Of a stretch of 64,000 bases of DNA, positions 54,640 to 64,000 are shown piece after piece. A program made the translations under genes and the position numbers. The stretch's first letter is position 1. Each line of letters starts with the position of its first letter. This DNA is from Caldimonas manganoxidans ATCC BAA-369 (GTDB taxonomy: Bacteria > Pseudomonadota > Gammaproteobacteria > Burkholderiales > Burkholderiaceae_C). The stretch spans positions 79,881 through 143,880 of the forward strand of contig NZ_KB905935.1 of the NCBI RefSeq assembly GCF_000381125.1, given 5' to 3'. The notes under the pieces are model-generated. The model made no database searches, was not told where the DNA came from, and was given only the letters and a program-made list of their open reading frames with translations.

Positions 54640-55464
54640 TCAGCGGTGCAGCCCCTGCTCGTCGGGTTCGTCCGTGGACACGGCGATCACACTGACCGGC
54701 TTGCCCTTGGCCTTGCGGTAGCCATAGACCGCATAGCCCGAAAAGCCATAGACCACGAACAGCACGAACAACACGACCGGCGGGTGGTAGGCGATCAGCG
54801 CGAAACCCAAGGCGATGGCCACCACCACCACAAAGGGCACGCTATGGCGAAAACTCACGTCCTTGAAGCTGTAAAACGGCACGTTGGTGACCATGGTCAA
54901 CCCGGCATAGAGCGTGAGCGCGAACGCTCCCCAGGTCAGCCAGTCGATGCGCGAGGCCCCCCGGTAGCCCAGGTCGTCCATCACCCAGATGAAGCCCACC
55001 ACCAGCGCCGCCGCCGCCGGGCTGGGCAGCCCCTGGAAAAAGCGCTTGTCGACCACCGAAATGTTGGTGTTGAAGCGCGCCAGGCGCAAGGCCGCTCCAG
55101 AGCAATAGACGAAGGCGGCGATCCAGCCCAACTTGCCCAACCCCTTGAGCGCCCATTCGTACACGATGAGCGCCGGCGCGGCGCCAAAGGACACCATGTC
55201 CGACAGGCTGTCCATCTGCTCGCCGAACGTGCTTTGGGTGTTGGTCATGCGCGCCACCCGCCCGTCCAGACTGTCCAGCACCATCGCACAGAAGATGCCC
55301 ACGGCGGCCAAATCAAAGCGATCGTTCATCGCCATCACGATGGCGTAGAACCCACCGAACAACGCCGCCAACGTGAACAGATTGGGCAGGATGTAAATGC
55401 CCTTGCGACGCGGGCGCGCAGCCTCCTCGTGCAAGGCCTCAACGGATTCCGGCGTTTCGTTCAT
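54640..55464 (-). CDS. pssA: CDP-diacylglycerol-serine O-phosphatidyltransferase
   Basis: Makes phosphatidylserine in the inner membrane. 274 residues. The CDP-alcohol phosphotransferase signature is intact: [18 protein letters not shown] followed by EQMDSLSD (DG-x2-AR-x8-G-x3-D-x3-D). About seven TM segments. The start overlaps the psd stop (ATGA). Its product is the substrate of Psd, encoded just upstream. Confidence 0.96.
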   Translation of the reverse strand: MNETPESVEALHEEAARPRRKGIYILPNLFTLAALFGGFYAIVMAMNDRFDLAAVGIFCAMVLDSLDGRVARMTNTQSTFGEQMDSLSDMVSFGAAPALIVYEWALKGLGKLGWIAAFVYCSGAALRLARFNTNISVVDKRFFQGLPSPAAAALVVGFIWVMDDLGYRGASRIDWLTWGAFALTLYAGLTMVTNVPFYSFKDVSFRHSVPFVVVVAIALGFALIAYHPPVVLFVLFVVYGFSGYAVYGYRKAKGKPVSVIAVSTDEPDEQGLHR

Positions 55465-56105
55465 CGCTGTGGAAGCAAGGCCAGAATGGTGGAAGTGGCC
55501 GCCACTTTGTCGCCCGGGGCCACCCGGGGCGTGGCCTCGACCGGCAAGTAAACATCCACCCGGGAGCCAAAGCGGATGAACCCGTAGCGCTGCCCCTTTT
55601 CGACCACATCGCCCGGCCTCACGTAGCACAGGATGCGTCGGGCAATCAATCCGGCCACCTGAACCAAGGTCACGGTGTGCGGGCCCGATTCGATCACCAC
55701 GGCATTGCGCTCGTTTTCCAACGACGCCTTGTCCAGGTTGGCATTGATGAACAGCCCCGGGAAATACTGCACTTTGACGACCCGGCCATCGACGCTGATG
55801 CGGTTGGAATGCACGTTGAAGACGTTCATGAACACGCTGATGAGCAGCGCGTCGCGGTCGGCGTAGGGGTCACGGACCTTTTCGACCTTCACGATACGGC
55901 CATCGGCCGGCGACAGCACCGCGCCGGCGTCTGCCGGAACCGGCCGGGGTGGATCGCGGAAGAACTGCACCACGAAGGCCAGCACCAGCCAGCACAGAAT
56001 GGCCACGAAACCCGTCAAAAAGAAGGAGGCGAAGACCGCCACGAAAAAAGCAATGGCGATGAAAGGCCAGCCTTCCTTCGCAAGAAAAGGATGGGGATAG
56101 TTCAT
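55461..56105 (-). CDS. psd: Phosphatidylserine decarboxylase proenzyme (short form)
   Basis: Converts phosphatidylserine to phosphatidylethanolamine. 214 residues, the short PSD-A type. N-terminal membrane segments ([34 protein letters not shown]), then [13 protein letters not shown] and [11 protein letters not shown]. Self-cleavage at Gly180-Ser181 ([12 protein letters not shown]) would form the pyruvoyl cofactor. Translationally coupled to pssA. Confidence 0.96.
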   Translation of the reverse strand: MNYPHPFLAKEGWPFIAIAFFVAVFASFFLTGFVAILCWLVLAFVVQFFRDPPRPVPADAGAVLSPADGRIVKVEKVRDPYADRDALLISVFMNVFNVHSNRISVDGRVVKVQYFPGLFINANLDKASLENERNAVVIESGPHTVTLVQVAGLIARRILCYVRPGDVVEKGQRYGFIRFGSRVDVYLPVEATPRVAPGDKVAATSTILALLPQR

Positions 56106-56133
56106 GGGCGCGAGGATACAACAGCCCGGCGAG

Positions 56134-56163
56134 AAAAAAAGCCGCGAGGCAGGCCTCGCGGCT
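56134..56163 (-). terminator. Intrinsic terminator after ilvC
   Basis: AGCCGCGAGG and CCTCGCGGCT form a perfect 10-base stem with a CCTG loop, followed on the minus strand by a run of seven T (the first pairing with the last A). It starts 31 bases after the ilvC stop and separates ilvBHC from psd-pssA. Confidence 0.92.
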
Positions 56164-56193
56164 CGATCGGCGCTGATCGCGACGGTCGTGCCA

Positions 56194-57740
<1,547 letters not shown>

Positions 57741-57896
57741 GGGTCGTTGTTCGCGCTCTTCAGGCCGACGGCGGTAACCGGCGGCCCTTGGCCACGTCCT
57801 TCGAGAGGGTGATTGTCGTTCCGAAGCCGATCGCCCCGTCCGGCCGGCGCCTGACGCTACGCGGCAACGTGGCGCCCTTGTCGGCCTTGCCGAGGG

Positions 57897-59681
57897 TCAC
57901 AGATCTTCGGAGCCCAGCAGCATCTCCGTGATGCCCTTGCCCGCCTGGACCATGGGCCAGACGTTCTCGGTCGGATCGGTGCGCACATCCAAAAAGACCG
58001 TACGGTCCTTCAGGCGCATCATCTCGCGCAGCGCCGGCTCCACTTCCGACGGCTTCTCGATTTTCATGCCGACATGGCCGTAGGCTTCGGCCAACTTGAC
58101 GAAGTCGGGCAGCGCATCCATGTAGCTGTGCGAATAGCGGCCACCGTAGTCGAGCTGCTGCCACTGTCGCACCATGCCCAGATAGCGGTTGTTCAATGAA
58201 ATGATCTTGACCGGCGTCTGGTACTGCTGACAGGTCGAGAGCTCCTGGATGCACATCTGGATCGAGCCCTCGCCAGTGATACAAAACACATCGGCCTGCG
58301 GCTTGGCCAGCTTGATGCCCATCGCATAGGGCAAGCCCACGCCCATCGTGCCCAGACCACCAGAGTTGATCCAGCGGCGGGGCTCGTCGAAGCGATAGAA
58401 CTGCGCCGCCCACATCTGATGCTGCCCCACGTCGGAAGTGATGTAGGTCTCGCGGTCGCGCGTCATCTCCCACAGCTTCTCGATGACGAACTGGGGCTTG
58501 ATGACTTCCTCGGAATGCTTGTACTTCAAGCACTCACGCTTGCGCCACTCGTTGATCTGCCCCCACCAGCTCGCCAGCGCCTGAGCGTCTGGGCGCAGTT
58601 GTTGCTCGCGAATGTGCGCGATCAACTCCTGCAGCACCTCTTTGACGTCGCCCACGATGGGGATGTCGACCTTCACGCGCTTGGAAATCGATGAAGGATC
58701 GATGTCCACATGGATGATCTTGCGCTCCACCGAGGCGAAATGCTTGGGATTGCCAATCACTCGATCGTCGAAGCGCGCTCCCACGGCCAACAGCACGTCG
58801 CAGTTCTGCATGGTCATGTTGGCTTCATAGGTCCCGTGCATGCCCAACATGCCCAGGAACCGGGGGTCGGTGGCCGGAAACGCCCCCAAACCCATCAAGG
58901 TGTTGGTACAGGGATAGCCCAGCAAGTCCACGAGCTCGCGCAACTCGGCCGACGCATTGCCCAGGATCACACCGCCGCCGGTGTAAATGTAGGGCCGCCG
59001 AGCTTGCATCAGCAGTTGCACGGCCTTGCGGATCTGTCCGCCATGGCCTTTGCGCACGGGGTTGTACGAGCGCATTTCCACGCGCTCGGGATAATGAAAC
59101 TCGGCCGTCTTGAGCGACACGTCCTTGGGCACATCCACCACGACCGGACCCGGCCGCCCAGTGCGCGCGATGTGGAAGGCCTTCTTGATCGTCATGGCCA
59201 GGTCTTTGACGTCCTTGACCAGGAAGTTGTGCTTGACGATCGGGCGCGTGATACCCACGGTGTCACATTCTTGGAAGGCGTCCAAACCGATGGCCGGCGT
59301 GGGCACCTGTCCCGTGATGATCACCATAGGAATGGAATCCATGTACGCCGTGGCGATGCCAGTCACGGCATTGGTGACACCCGGGCCCGAAGTCACCAGC
59401 GCCACCCCCACCTCACCGGTGGCGCGGGCATAGCCATCGGCTGCATGCACAGCCGCTTGCTCGTGGCGCACCAACACGTGCTGGATGGTGTCTTGCTTGT
59501 ACAGCGCGTCATAGATGTACAAGACGGCGCCCCCTGGGTACCCCCAGATGTACTTCACCCCTTCGGCCTGGAGACAACGCACCAGGATTTCGGAACCGTT
59601 GAGTTCTTGATGGGAAGATTGCGAGGAAGACGCGCCCTGCGTGGCGGCAGCGCGCTTGTGTTCCGCGGCAGACATGTCCAT
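57897..59681 (-). CDS. ilvB: Acetolactate synthase large (catalytic) subunit
   Basis: Thiamine-diphosphate enzyme condensing two pyruvates, or pyruvate and 2-ketobutyrate. 594 residues from the ATG at 59681, preceded by AAAGG. Catalytic Glu in VLVRHEQAAVHAADGYARAT, TPP/Mg site in CITGEGSIQMCIQELSTCQ and ISLNNRYLGMVRQWQ, FAD region in LGMLGMHGTYEANMTMQNCD and VGARFDDRVIGNPKHF. First gene of ilvBHC. Confidence 0.97.
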   Translation of the reverse strand: MDMSAAEHKRAAATQGASSSQSSHQELNGSEILVRCLQAEGVKYIWGYPGGAVLYIYDALYKQDTIQHVLVRHEQAAVHAADGYARATGEVGVALVTSGPGVTNAVTGIATAYMDSIPMVIITGQVPTPAIGLDAFQECDTVGITRPIVKHNFLVKDVKDLAMTIKKAFHIARTGRPGPVVVDVPKDVSLKTAEFHYPERVEMRSYNPVRKGHGGQIRKAVQLLMQARRPYIYTGGGVILGNASAELRELVDLLGYPCTNTLMGLGAFPATDPRFLGMLGMHGTYEANMTMQNCDVLLAVGARFDDRVIGNPKHFASVERKIIHVDIDPSSISKRVKVDIPIVGDVKEVLQELIAHIREQQLRPDAQALASWWGQINEWRKRECLKYKHSEEVIKPQFVIEKLWEMTRDRETYITSDVGQHQMWAAQFYRFDEPRRWINSGGLGTMGVGLPYAMGIKLAKPQADVFCITGEGSIQMCIQELSTCQQYQTPVKIISLNNRYLGMVRQWQQLDYGGRYSHSYMDALPDFVKLAEAYGHVGMKIEKPSEVEPALREMMRLKDRTVFLDVRTDPTENVWPMVQAGKGITEMLLGSEDL

Positions 59682-59809
59682 ATGTCGAACCTTTCTGAAT
59701 TTCTCTAACGAAAAACGATCGGTGCCCCTTCCCACGCCCTCGTGAGGCGGGTGTGGAGCCTGCGCGGTCATGAACGAGGCGCCCGGGTCGGGCGTCCGAG
59801 TCGAGACCC

Positions 59810-59830
59810 AATGTTGTGCAGGGCAACATT
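59810..59830. repeat. Inverted repeat in the ilvB/sigma-factor divergent region
   Basis: AATGTTG and CAACATT are perfect 7-base arms around TGCAGGG, and contain the T-N11-A pattern of LysR-type sites. It overlaps CATAAT (minus strand 59833-59828), a possible ilvB -10. No LysR-type gene is in the window. Confidence 0.45.
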
Positions 59831-59863
59831 ATGACATCGCCGCCACGCACCGGCGCGGGGCAA

Positions 59864-59872
59864 TGCGATAAT
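59864..59872 (+). promoter_or_regulatory. Extended -10 for the sigma-factor operon
   Basis: TGCGATAAT is an extended -10 (TGn plus GATAAT), 41 bases before the TTG start. No clear -35 is seen. Confidence 0.45.
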
Positions 59873-59912
59873 TTCCACCGAGTCCATAGCGCGTCCGATC
59901 CGGCACTGTCCC

Positions 59913-60479
59913 TTGGCCACCGAACAAGAACTCAGCGACTTTCTCAAGGGCGCCGACAAACGCGCATTCAAGCGCGTGGTCTACGCCGTGCGCGACACCG
60001 ACGCCGCCTTGGACATCGTGCAAGACGCCATGATCCGGCTGGCCGAGAAATACGGCGATCGCCCCGCCGCCGAGTTGCCGCTGCTGTTTCAGCGCATCCT
60101 GTCCAACGCCACCAACGACTGGTTTCGCCGCCAAAAAGTCCGCACGGCGGTCATGCAATCGTTTTCCGATCTGGAAGAACACGATGGCGTCGAGACGGCC
60201 GACTTGCTCGATACGCTCGAAGCCTTGCAAGACACGCAAGGCACGGAAAGTGCTGCCGACGCGCTGGCGCGCAGCCAAGTGCTCCAAGCCATCGACGCCG
60301 AAGTGCAGAAGCTGCCGCCGCGTCAACGGGAGGCGTTTTTGATGCGTTACTGGGAAGAATTCGACGTTGCGGAAACGGCTGCGGTGATGGGCTGTTCCGA
60401 AGGCAGCGTCAAAACCCATTGTTCGCGCGCGGTGCATGCCCTGGCCCGCGCCCTCAAGGCCAAGGGGATCGTGCCATGA
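59913..60479 (+). CDS. RNA polymerase sigma factor, ECF-type
   Basis: 188 residues from a TTG start (ATEQELSDFLKGADKRAFKR). Sigma region 2 contains YAVRDTDAALDIVQDAMIRL and ATNDWFRRQKVR; region 4 has the helix-turn-helix LPPRQREAFLMRYWEEFDVA followed by ETAAVMGCSEGSVKTHCSRA. It lacks region 1 and 3 domains. The next gene overlaps by ATGA and encodes a single-TM protein (DUF3619), placed as an anti-sigma factor would be. The regulon is unknown. Confidence 0.9.
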   Translation: MATEQELSDFLKGADKRAFKRVVYAVRDTDAALDIVQDAMIRLAEKYGDRPAAELPLLFQRILSNATNDWFRRQKVRTAVMQSFSDLEEHDGVETADLLDTLEALQDTQGTESAADALARSQVLQAIDAEVQKLPPRQREAFLMRYWEEFDVAETAAVMGCSEGSVKTHCSRAVHALARALKAKGIVP

Positions 60480-60922
60480 ACCCAACCACCCTTCACACGG
60501 CCGAGATCGAGGCCCTGGAGGCTCGCCTCGGCCTTCGCATCGCGGCCCGGCTGTCCGAACTCGATGTGCCGGCAGACGTCAGCGAACGCCTGCGCTTCGC
60601 ACGCACACAGGCGCTCGCACGCCGCCGTGTCGCCTGGACCGAGACGCCCCCAGTGCGCCTGAGTACCGGCGGCGCTGCCGTGCTGGGGCTTGGGGGCGCC
60701 GCCCCCCACCGTGGCGGCCTACCCCGCTGGGCCGCCGCCCTGGGCGGCCTCCTTCCCCTGCTGGCCTTGCTGGTCGGCTTGGCCTTGATCGAAGATTGGC
60801 ACATGGAGCGACAGATCCGCATGGCCGCGGAGATGGACGCGACCTTGCTGACCGACGACTTGCCCCCGACTGCTTATGCGGACCCAGGCTTTCTGGAGTT
60901 TCTGAAGACCCCCAGGGAATGA
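60476..60922 (+). CDS. DUF3619 family single-pass membrane protein, probable anti-sigma factor
   Basis: 148 residues. N-terminal cytoplasmic helical part (about 1-78, IEALEARLGLRIAARLSELD and SERLRFARTQALARRRVAW), one TM segment (about 90-108, ALGGLLPLLALLVGLALI), and a short acidic C-terminal tail (LLTDDLPPTAYADPGFLEFL). Order and coupling to the sigma gene suggest it holds the sigma factor at the membrane. It lacks the zinc motif of ZAS anti-sigma factors, so this role is inferred from context. Confidence 0.8.
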   Translation: MNPTTLHTAEIEALEARLGLRIAARLSELDVPADVSERLRFARTQALARRRVAWTETPPVRLSTGGAAVLGLGGAAPHRGGLPRWAAALGGLLPLLALLVGLALIEDWHMERQIRMAAEMDATLLTDDLPPTAYADPGFLEFLKTPRE

Positions 60923-61701
60923 TGCGACGCTTGGCCTCTTCACTCGGCGCGGCCACGCTGACTGCCCTGCTGTACATGACGGCCGGCGGCTGGAGTGCCA
61001 GCCTGCCCACACTCGCCCAGGCCCAGACCAGTTCCACAGGAGGCCCGCGCTGGAACGCGCTGACCCCTGCCCAGCAGGAGGCCCTGGCCCCCCTGCGCCG
61101 CGAATGGAACCGCCTGGATGGATCGCGCAAGCGCAAATGGCTCGAAATTGCCGAACGCTTTCCCCACATGAGCGAAGACGAGCAACGGCGCGTCCACCAA
61201 CGCATGCTCGAATGGGTGCAACTTTCGCCCCAACAGCGCACCTTGGCGCGCATCAACTACTTTCAATCCTTGCAGGATGTGCCAGCAACCGAGCGGCTGA
61301 GCCGTTGGGAAACCTATCAATCGCTGTCAGCCGAAGAGCGCCAGGCCTTGGCAGCTAAAGCGCGCAAGGCTGCATCGCCTTCGGCCTCGCTGCTTCAGCC
61401 CGGGCGCAAAACCTCGGAGCGCGAGCCCCCCGGGCTGGTGCCCGCACCGGCCACCAGTCGGGTGATGCCGCAGCCGGTGGCCCCCACCGCGGCCCAGGTG
61501 CGCCCGGGTGCCACCACCATTCCCATCACCCAGCAACCGATGCCGCCATGGCACCAGCAGGCCGGCCTGCCCAAAATCACCACGTCTCCAAGCTTCATCC
61601 ATCCGAAGACCCTGCTGCCCCTGGCAGGGCCTCAGGGCGCCGCGATCATCATGCCCCCGAGCCGCAGCGCAGCGCCAGCCACCACTGCGACCATCCCTTG
61701 A
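60919..61701 (+). CDS. DUF3106 domain protein, exported
   Basis: 260 residues with a signal peptide (residues 1-35, ending near TLAQAQ). The conserved part RWNALTPAQQEALAPLRREW, then RKRKWLEIAERFPHMSEDEQ and RVHQRMLEWVQLSPQQRTLA, is a short helical repeat with periodic Trp and Pro, resembling the heavy-metal-sensor/Spy-like arrangement. The C-terminal half is Pro/Ala-rich and low in complexity. Its start overlaps the DUF3619 stop. Function unknown; probably periplasmic. Confidence 0.78.
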   Translation: MMRRLASSLGAATLTALLYMTAGGWSASLPTLAQAQTSSTGGPRWNALTPAQQEALAPLRREWNRLDGSRKRKWLEIAERFPHMSEDEQRRVHQRMLEWVQLSPQQRTLARINYFQSLQDVPATERLSRWETYQSLSAEERQALAAKARKAASPSASLLQPGRKTSEREPPGLVPAPATSRVMPQPVAPTAAQVRPGATTIPITQQPMPPWHQQAGLPKITTSPSFIHPKTLLPLAGPQGAAIIMPPSRSAAPATTATIP

Positions 61702-62246
61702 GCACACATCCCTCCAGCATCTCATCACCGGGCGTCTCGCCGTCGCCCTCCGCGCCGACGCTGCGACGCCGCTTGGCCTGTCTCGTGTACGAAACCGTGC
61801 TGCTGTTTGGCATCGTGATGATCACGGGCCTCGTCTATGGTGTGGCCACCGGGCAGCGCCACGCCCTCGTCGGTCGCCTCGGCCTGGGCTTGCTCGTGGC
61901 CGCCGTCTTGGCGCTGTATTTCGTCTGGTGCTGGACGCAAAGCGGCCAGACCCTGCCCATGCAAACTTGGCGCATCCGCCTCGAAGGCCCCGATGGGCGC
62001 CCTCCGGGTCTGATCCGGGCACTGAGTCGCTTCTTCTGCGCCTGGATCTGGGTGTTACCCGGTCTCGGTCTGGCCCATCTGATGGGCTGGACCCGCAGCG
62101 GCTGGACCGTCTTTGCTGCCTTGGCCGGCTGGGCACTGGCCTATGCGCTGTCGAGCCTGCTGCGGGCCGACCGGCAGTTCTGGCACGATGCGCTCTGCGG
62201 CACCCGACTCGTTCTGGTGCCCCCGATCCATCGTACTGGCTCCTGA
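61698..62246 (+). CDS. RDD family membrane protein
   Basis: About 182 residues. The start is probably the TTG at 61698, which overlaps the previous TGA; no ATG lies between it and the first TM segment. RDD features: LRRRLACLVYETVLLFGIVM (the first Arg-Asp position is replaced by Glu), CWTQSGQTLPMQTWRIRLEG and LLRADRQFWHDALCGTRLVL. Four TM segments. Function unknown; in other bacteria RDD proteins have been linked to ion transport. Confidence 0.82.
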   Translation: MSTHPSSISSPGVSPSPSAPTLRRRLACLVYETVLLFGIVMITGLVYGVATGQRHALVGRLGLGLLVAAVLALYFVWCWTQSGQTLPMQTWRIRLEGPDGRPPGLIRALSRFFCAWIWVLPGLGLAHLMGWTRSGWTVFAALAGWALAYALSSLLRADRQFWHDALCGTRLVLVPPIHRTGS

Positions 62247-62283
62247 CCGTGGCGAGGCGTCAGGCAACGGCACAATCGAGCGC

Positions 62284-62673
62284 ATGACCAACCCATACAA
62301 AGGCCGCAGCGGCCTGAATCGCATCCTGCACGCCTTCGTCCACTCGCTGGACGGCTTACGAACGGCCTACCGCAGCGAAAGTGCCTTCCGTCAGGAACTG
62401 TGGCTGGCCATCGTGATGCTACCGACGGCATTCTGGCTGGGCCGCGGTTGGGTCGAAACCGCCTTGCTCGCTGGTTCGGTCGTGTTGGTGCTTATCGTCG
62501 AATTGCTCAACTCTGGCATCGAGGCCGCCATCGACCGCGTCTCCTACGACATCCACGAGCTGTCCAAACGCGCCAAAGATTTCGCCAGCGCGGCCGTGCT
62601 GTTGTCGCTGCTGCTGTGTGCCGCGATCTGGACTGCCGCGCTCTACACCCGCCTGACGTCCCCCACCTTCTGA
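62284..62673 (+). CDS. dgkA: Diacylglycerol kinase
   Basis: Phosphorylates diacylglycerol in the inner membrane so it can re-enter phospholipid synthesis. 129 residues, three TM segments. Catalytic motif [16 protein letters not shown], with [10 protein letters not shown] before the first TM and [15 protein letters not shown] after it. It lies 37 bases after the RDD gene, probably in the same transcript. Confidence 0.95.
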   Translation: MTNPYKGRSGLNRILHAFVHSLDGLRTAYRSESAFRQELWLAIVMLPTAFWLGRGWVETALLAGSVVLVLIVELLNSGIEAAIDRVSYDIHELSKRAKDFASAAVLLSLLLCAAIWTAALYTRLTSPTF

Positions 62674-62686
62674 AGACCCGCCCCCC

Positions 62687-63277
62687 ATGAGCCCGCCTGC
62701 TTTTTCTCTGTGCGTCTATTGTGGCTCTCGGCCCGGCGCAAACCCCGCCTACGCGGACACTGCACGAGCGCTGGGCCGCCATTTGGCACGCACCGGCACT
62801 CGGCTGATCTACGGCGGGGGGCGGGTGGGGCTGATGGGCCTCGTGGCCGATGCGGCGCTGGCTGAAGGCGGCACCGTCATCGGCGTCATCCCCCAGAGCT
62901 TGATGGACCGTGAAGTCGGCCATCAGGGCTTGACGGAATTGCGCGTGGTGCAAACCATGCATGAGCGCAAACGCCTCATGGCCGAGCAATCCGACGCATT
63001 CCTCGCACTGCCAGGAGGCATTGGCACCTTCGAAGAACTGTTCGAAGTCTGGACTTGGCGACAACTGGGTTACCACGACAAACCCATTGGCCTGCTCAAT
63101 GTCGGAGGCTACTACGACCCCCTGATCGCCTTCCTTGGCCACACGGTCGAACAAGGATTCCTGAGCCCCGCGCAGCACGGCGCGTTGGAAGTCGGAACCG
63201 ATCCGGCCGAATTGGTACAGCGCCTCAGGCACCAGGCCCGCCACGCCATAGCAGCTGACGACTATCGGCCCATTTGA
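62687..63277 (+). CDS. LOG family nucleoside 5'-monophosphate phosphoribohydrolase (TIGR00730)
   Basis: 196 residues. Rossmann-like fold starting with [20 protein letters not shown] and [20 protein letters not shown]; signature [20 protein letters not shown] carries the catalytic Glu. Plant and bacterial homologues release free cytokinin-type bases from ribotides; the bacterial role is usually uncertain. 13 bases after dgkA and convergent with the P-II gene. Confidence 0.92.
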   Translation: MSPPAFSLCVYCGSRPGANPAYADTARALGRHLARTGTRLIYGGGRVGLMGLVADAALAEGGTVIGVIPQSLMDREVGHQGLTELRVVQTMHERKRLMAEQSDAFLALPGGIGTFEELFEVWTWRQLGYHDKPIGLLNVGGYYDPLIAFLGHTVEQGFLSPAQHGALEVGTDPAELVQRLRHQARHAIAADDYRPI

Positions 63278-63321
63278 GGGGATGAGCGCGCCCCGCCGCA
63301 GCAACTTTGCCGCGCCAACCG

Positions 63322-63696
<375 letters not shown>

Positions 63697-63700
63697 TTAA

Positions 63701-64000
63701 GGAAACTCTGATCAAGTCCTGCGCCTGGCAGTAGTCCGTCTTGTCGCCCTGGTGATGGGCGGCGATGATTACGGTCATGAAGCAGATGACCTTGGCAGCG
63801 GCGGCCGATGCGTCCGCGGGATTCGAGCGTTTTCGCAAGCCCACCCGGCGCGACGCATTCTTGGCCGAGATGCAGACGATCGTGCCGTGGAATCGGCTGG
63901 TGGCGTTGATCGAGCCGCACTACCCCAAGCCCGGCAATGGCCGTCCTCCCGTGGGCTTGGAACGCATGTTGCGCATTCACTTGCTGCAGCACTGGTTCAA
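63701..64000 (+). mobile_element. IS5-family insertion sequence, left part (cut by window edge)
   Basis: Contains the start of an IS5-type transposase. The left end is placed near 63701, where GGAAACTCTGATCAAG looks like a terminal inverted repeat; the right end and target duplication lie outside the window, so the boundary is provisional. Confidence 0.65.
63777..64000 (+). CDS. IS5-family transposase, N-terminal fragment in window
   Basis: Open from the ATG at 63777 to the window edge (74 codons and 2 bases). The translation contains FERFRKPTRRDAFLAEMQTI, VPWNRLVALIEPHYPKPGNG and RPPVGLERMLRIHLLQHWFN, the N-terminal DUF772-type domain of IS5 transposases. The catalytic DDE part would lie beyond base 64000. 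Whether the gene is intact cannot be told. Confidence 0.9.
   Translation, partial: MKQMTLAAAADASAGFERFRKPTRRDAFLAEMQTIVPWNRLVALIEPHYPKPGNGRPPVGLERMLRIHLLQHWF

Noticed and set aside
57741..57896. A small gene between ilvB and ilvH
   Set aside because: The gap contains only a loose GGCGCC repeat and no frame with a start, ribosome-binding site and plausible composition.
59682..59833. A leader peptide for ilvB
   Set aside because: The frames between the possible start and ilvB (for example one beginning MLPCTTLGLDS) have no cluster of Ile, Val or Leu codons and run into the gene; nearby stems lack a proper tail.

Overview
The window is GC-rich, densely packed chromosomal DNA of a betaproteobacterium, order Burkholderiales (Comamonadaceae or a Rubrivivax/Leptothrix/Caldimonas-like lineage). 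I infer this from gene order: methyltransferase/gloB/mltD, tRNA-Leu(UAG)-tig-clpP-clpX-lon, trxA-rho-rpmE2, hpnCDE, ilvBHC-psd-pssA-leuA, and a sigma factor/DUF3619/DUF3106/RDD module. The genus cannot be fixed from sequence reading alone. No intergenic gap exceeds 300 bases and there is no phage, plasmid or CRISPR region. The only mobile DNA is the start of an IS5-type element at the right edge.

Layout. 1-2632: an RND efflux permease (cut by the window edge) and its adaptor. 2744-8521: rnhA, a methyltransferase, gloB and mltD (the first two divergent from the last two), an orphan substrate-binding protein, recR and ybaB. 8586-11943: dnaX, an MFS transporter and tRNA-Leu(UAA). 11988-22884: AddB-like and AddA-like helicase-nuclease subunits, then two large kinase-HDOD-GAF proteins. 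The first of these has an intact Ser/Thr kinase; the second has lost every catalytic kinase motif. 23016-25430: trxA, rho, rpmE2. 25480-28530: an ArnT-like membrane protein and a MATE transporter. 28496-35373: the full phosphate regulon pstSCAB-phoU-phoB-phoR, headed by a clear Pho box plus a second Pho-like array of opposite polarity. 35516-37117: an orphan TssA-like gene, tRNA-Cys and tRNA-Gly. 37158-43262: the proteostasis cluster tig, clpP, clpX, lon behind tRNA-Leu(UAG). 43330-47776: a second RND pump with a TetR-type operator but no regulator gene beside it. 47855-51621: hpnCDE (squalene synthesis) and an IclR regulator. 51662-59681: pbpG, leuA with a leucine-rich leader peptide and attenuator hairpin, pssA, psd, ilvC, ilvH, ilvB. 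59913-63277: an ECF-type sigma factor, its probable membrane partner (DUF3619), DUF3106, RDD, dgkA and a LOG-family hydrolase. 63322-64000: a P-II gene whose upstream region is cut short by the IS5-type element.

Functional links. Pst/Pho handles phosphate uptake and sensing. IlvBHC and LeuA form the branched-chain amino acid route, with leuA apparently controlled by attenuation. Psd and PssA make phosphatidylethanolamine. Tig, ClpXP and Lon cover folding and proteolysis. Two RND pumps, one MFS and one MATE transporter give substantial export capacity. The most unusual content is the active-kinase/pseudokinase HDOD pair directly downstream of addBA, the leu attenuator, and the promoter and start-codon arrangements described in the findings.
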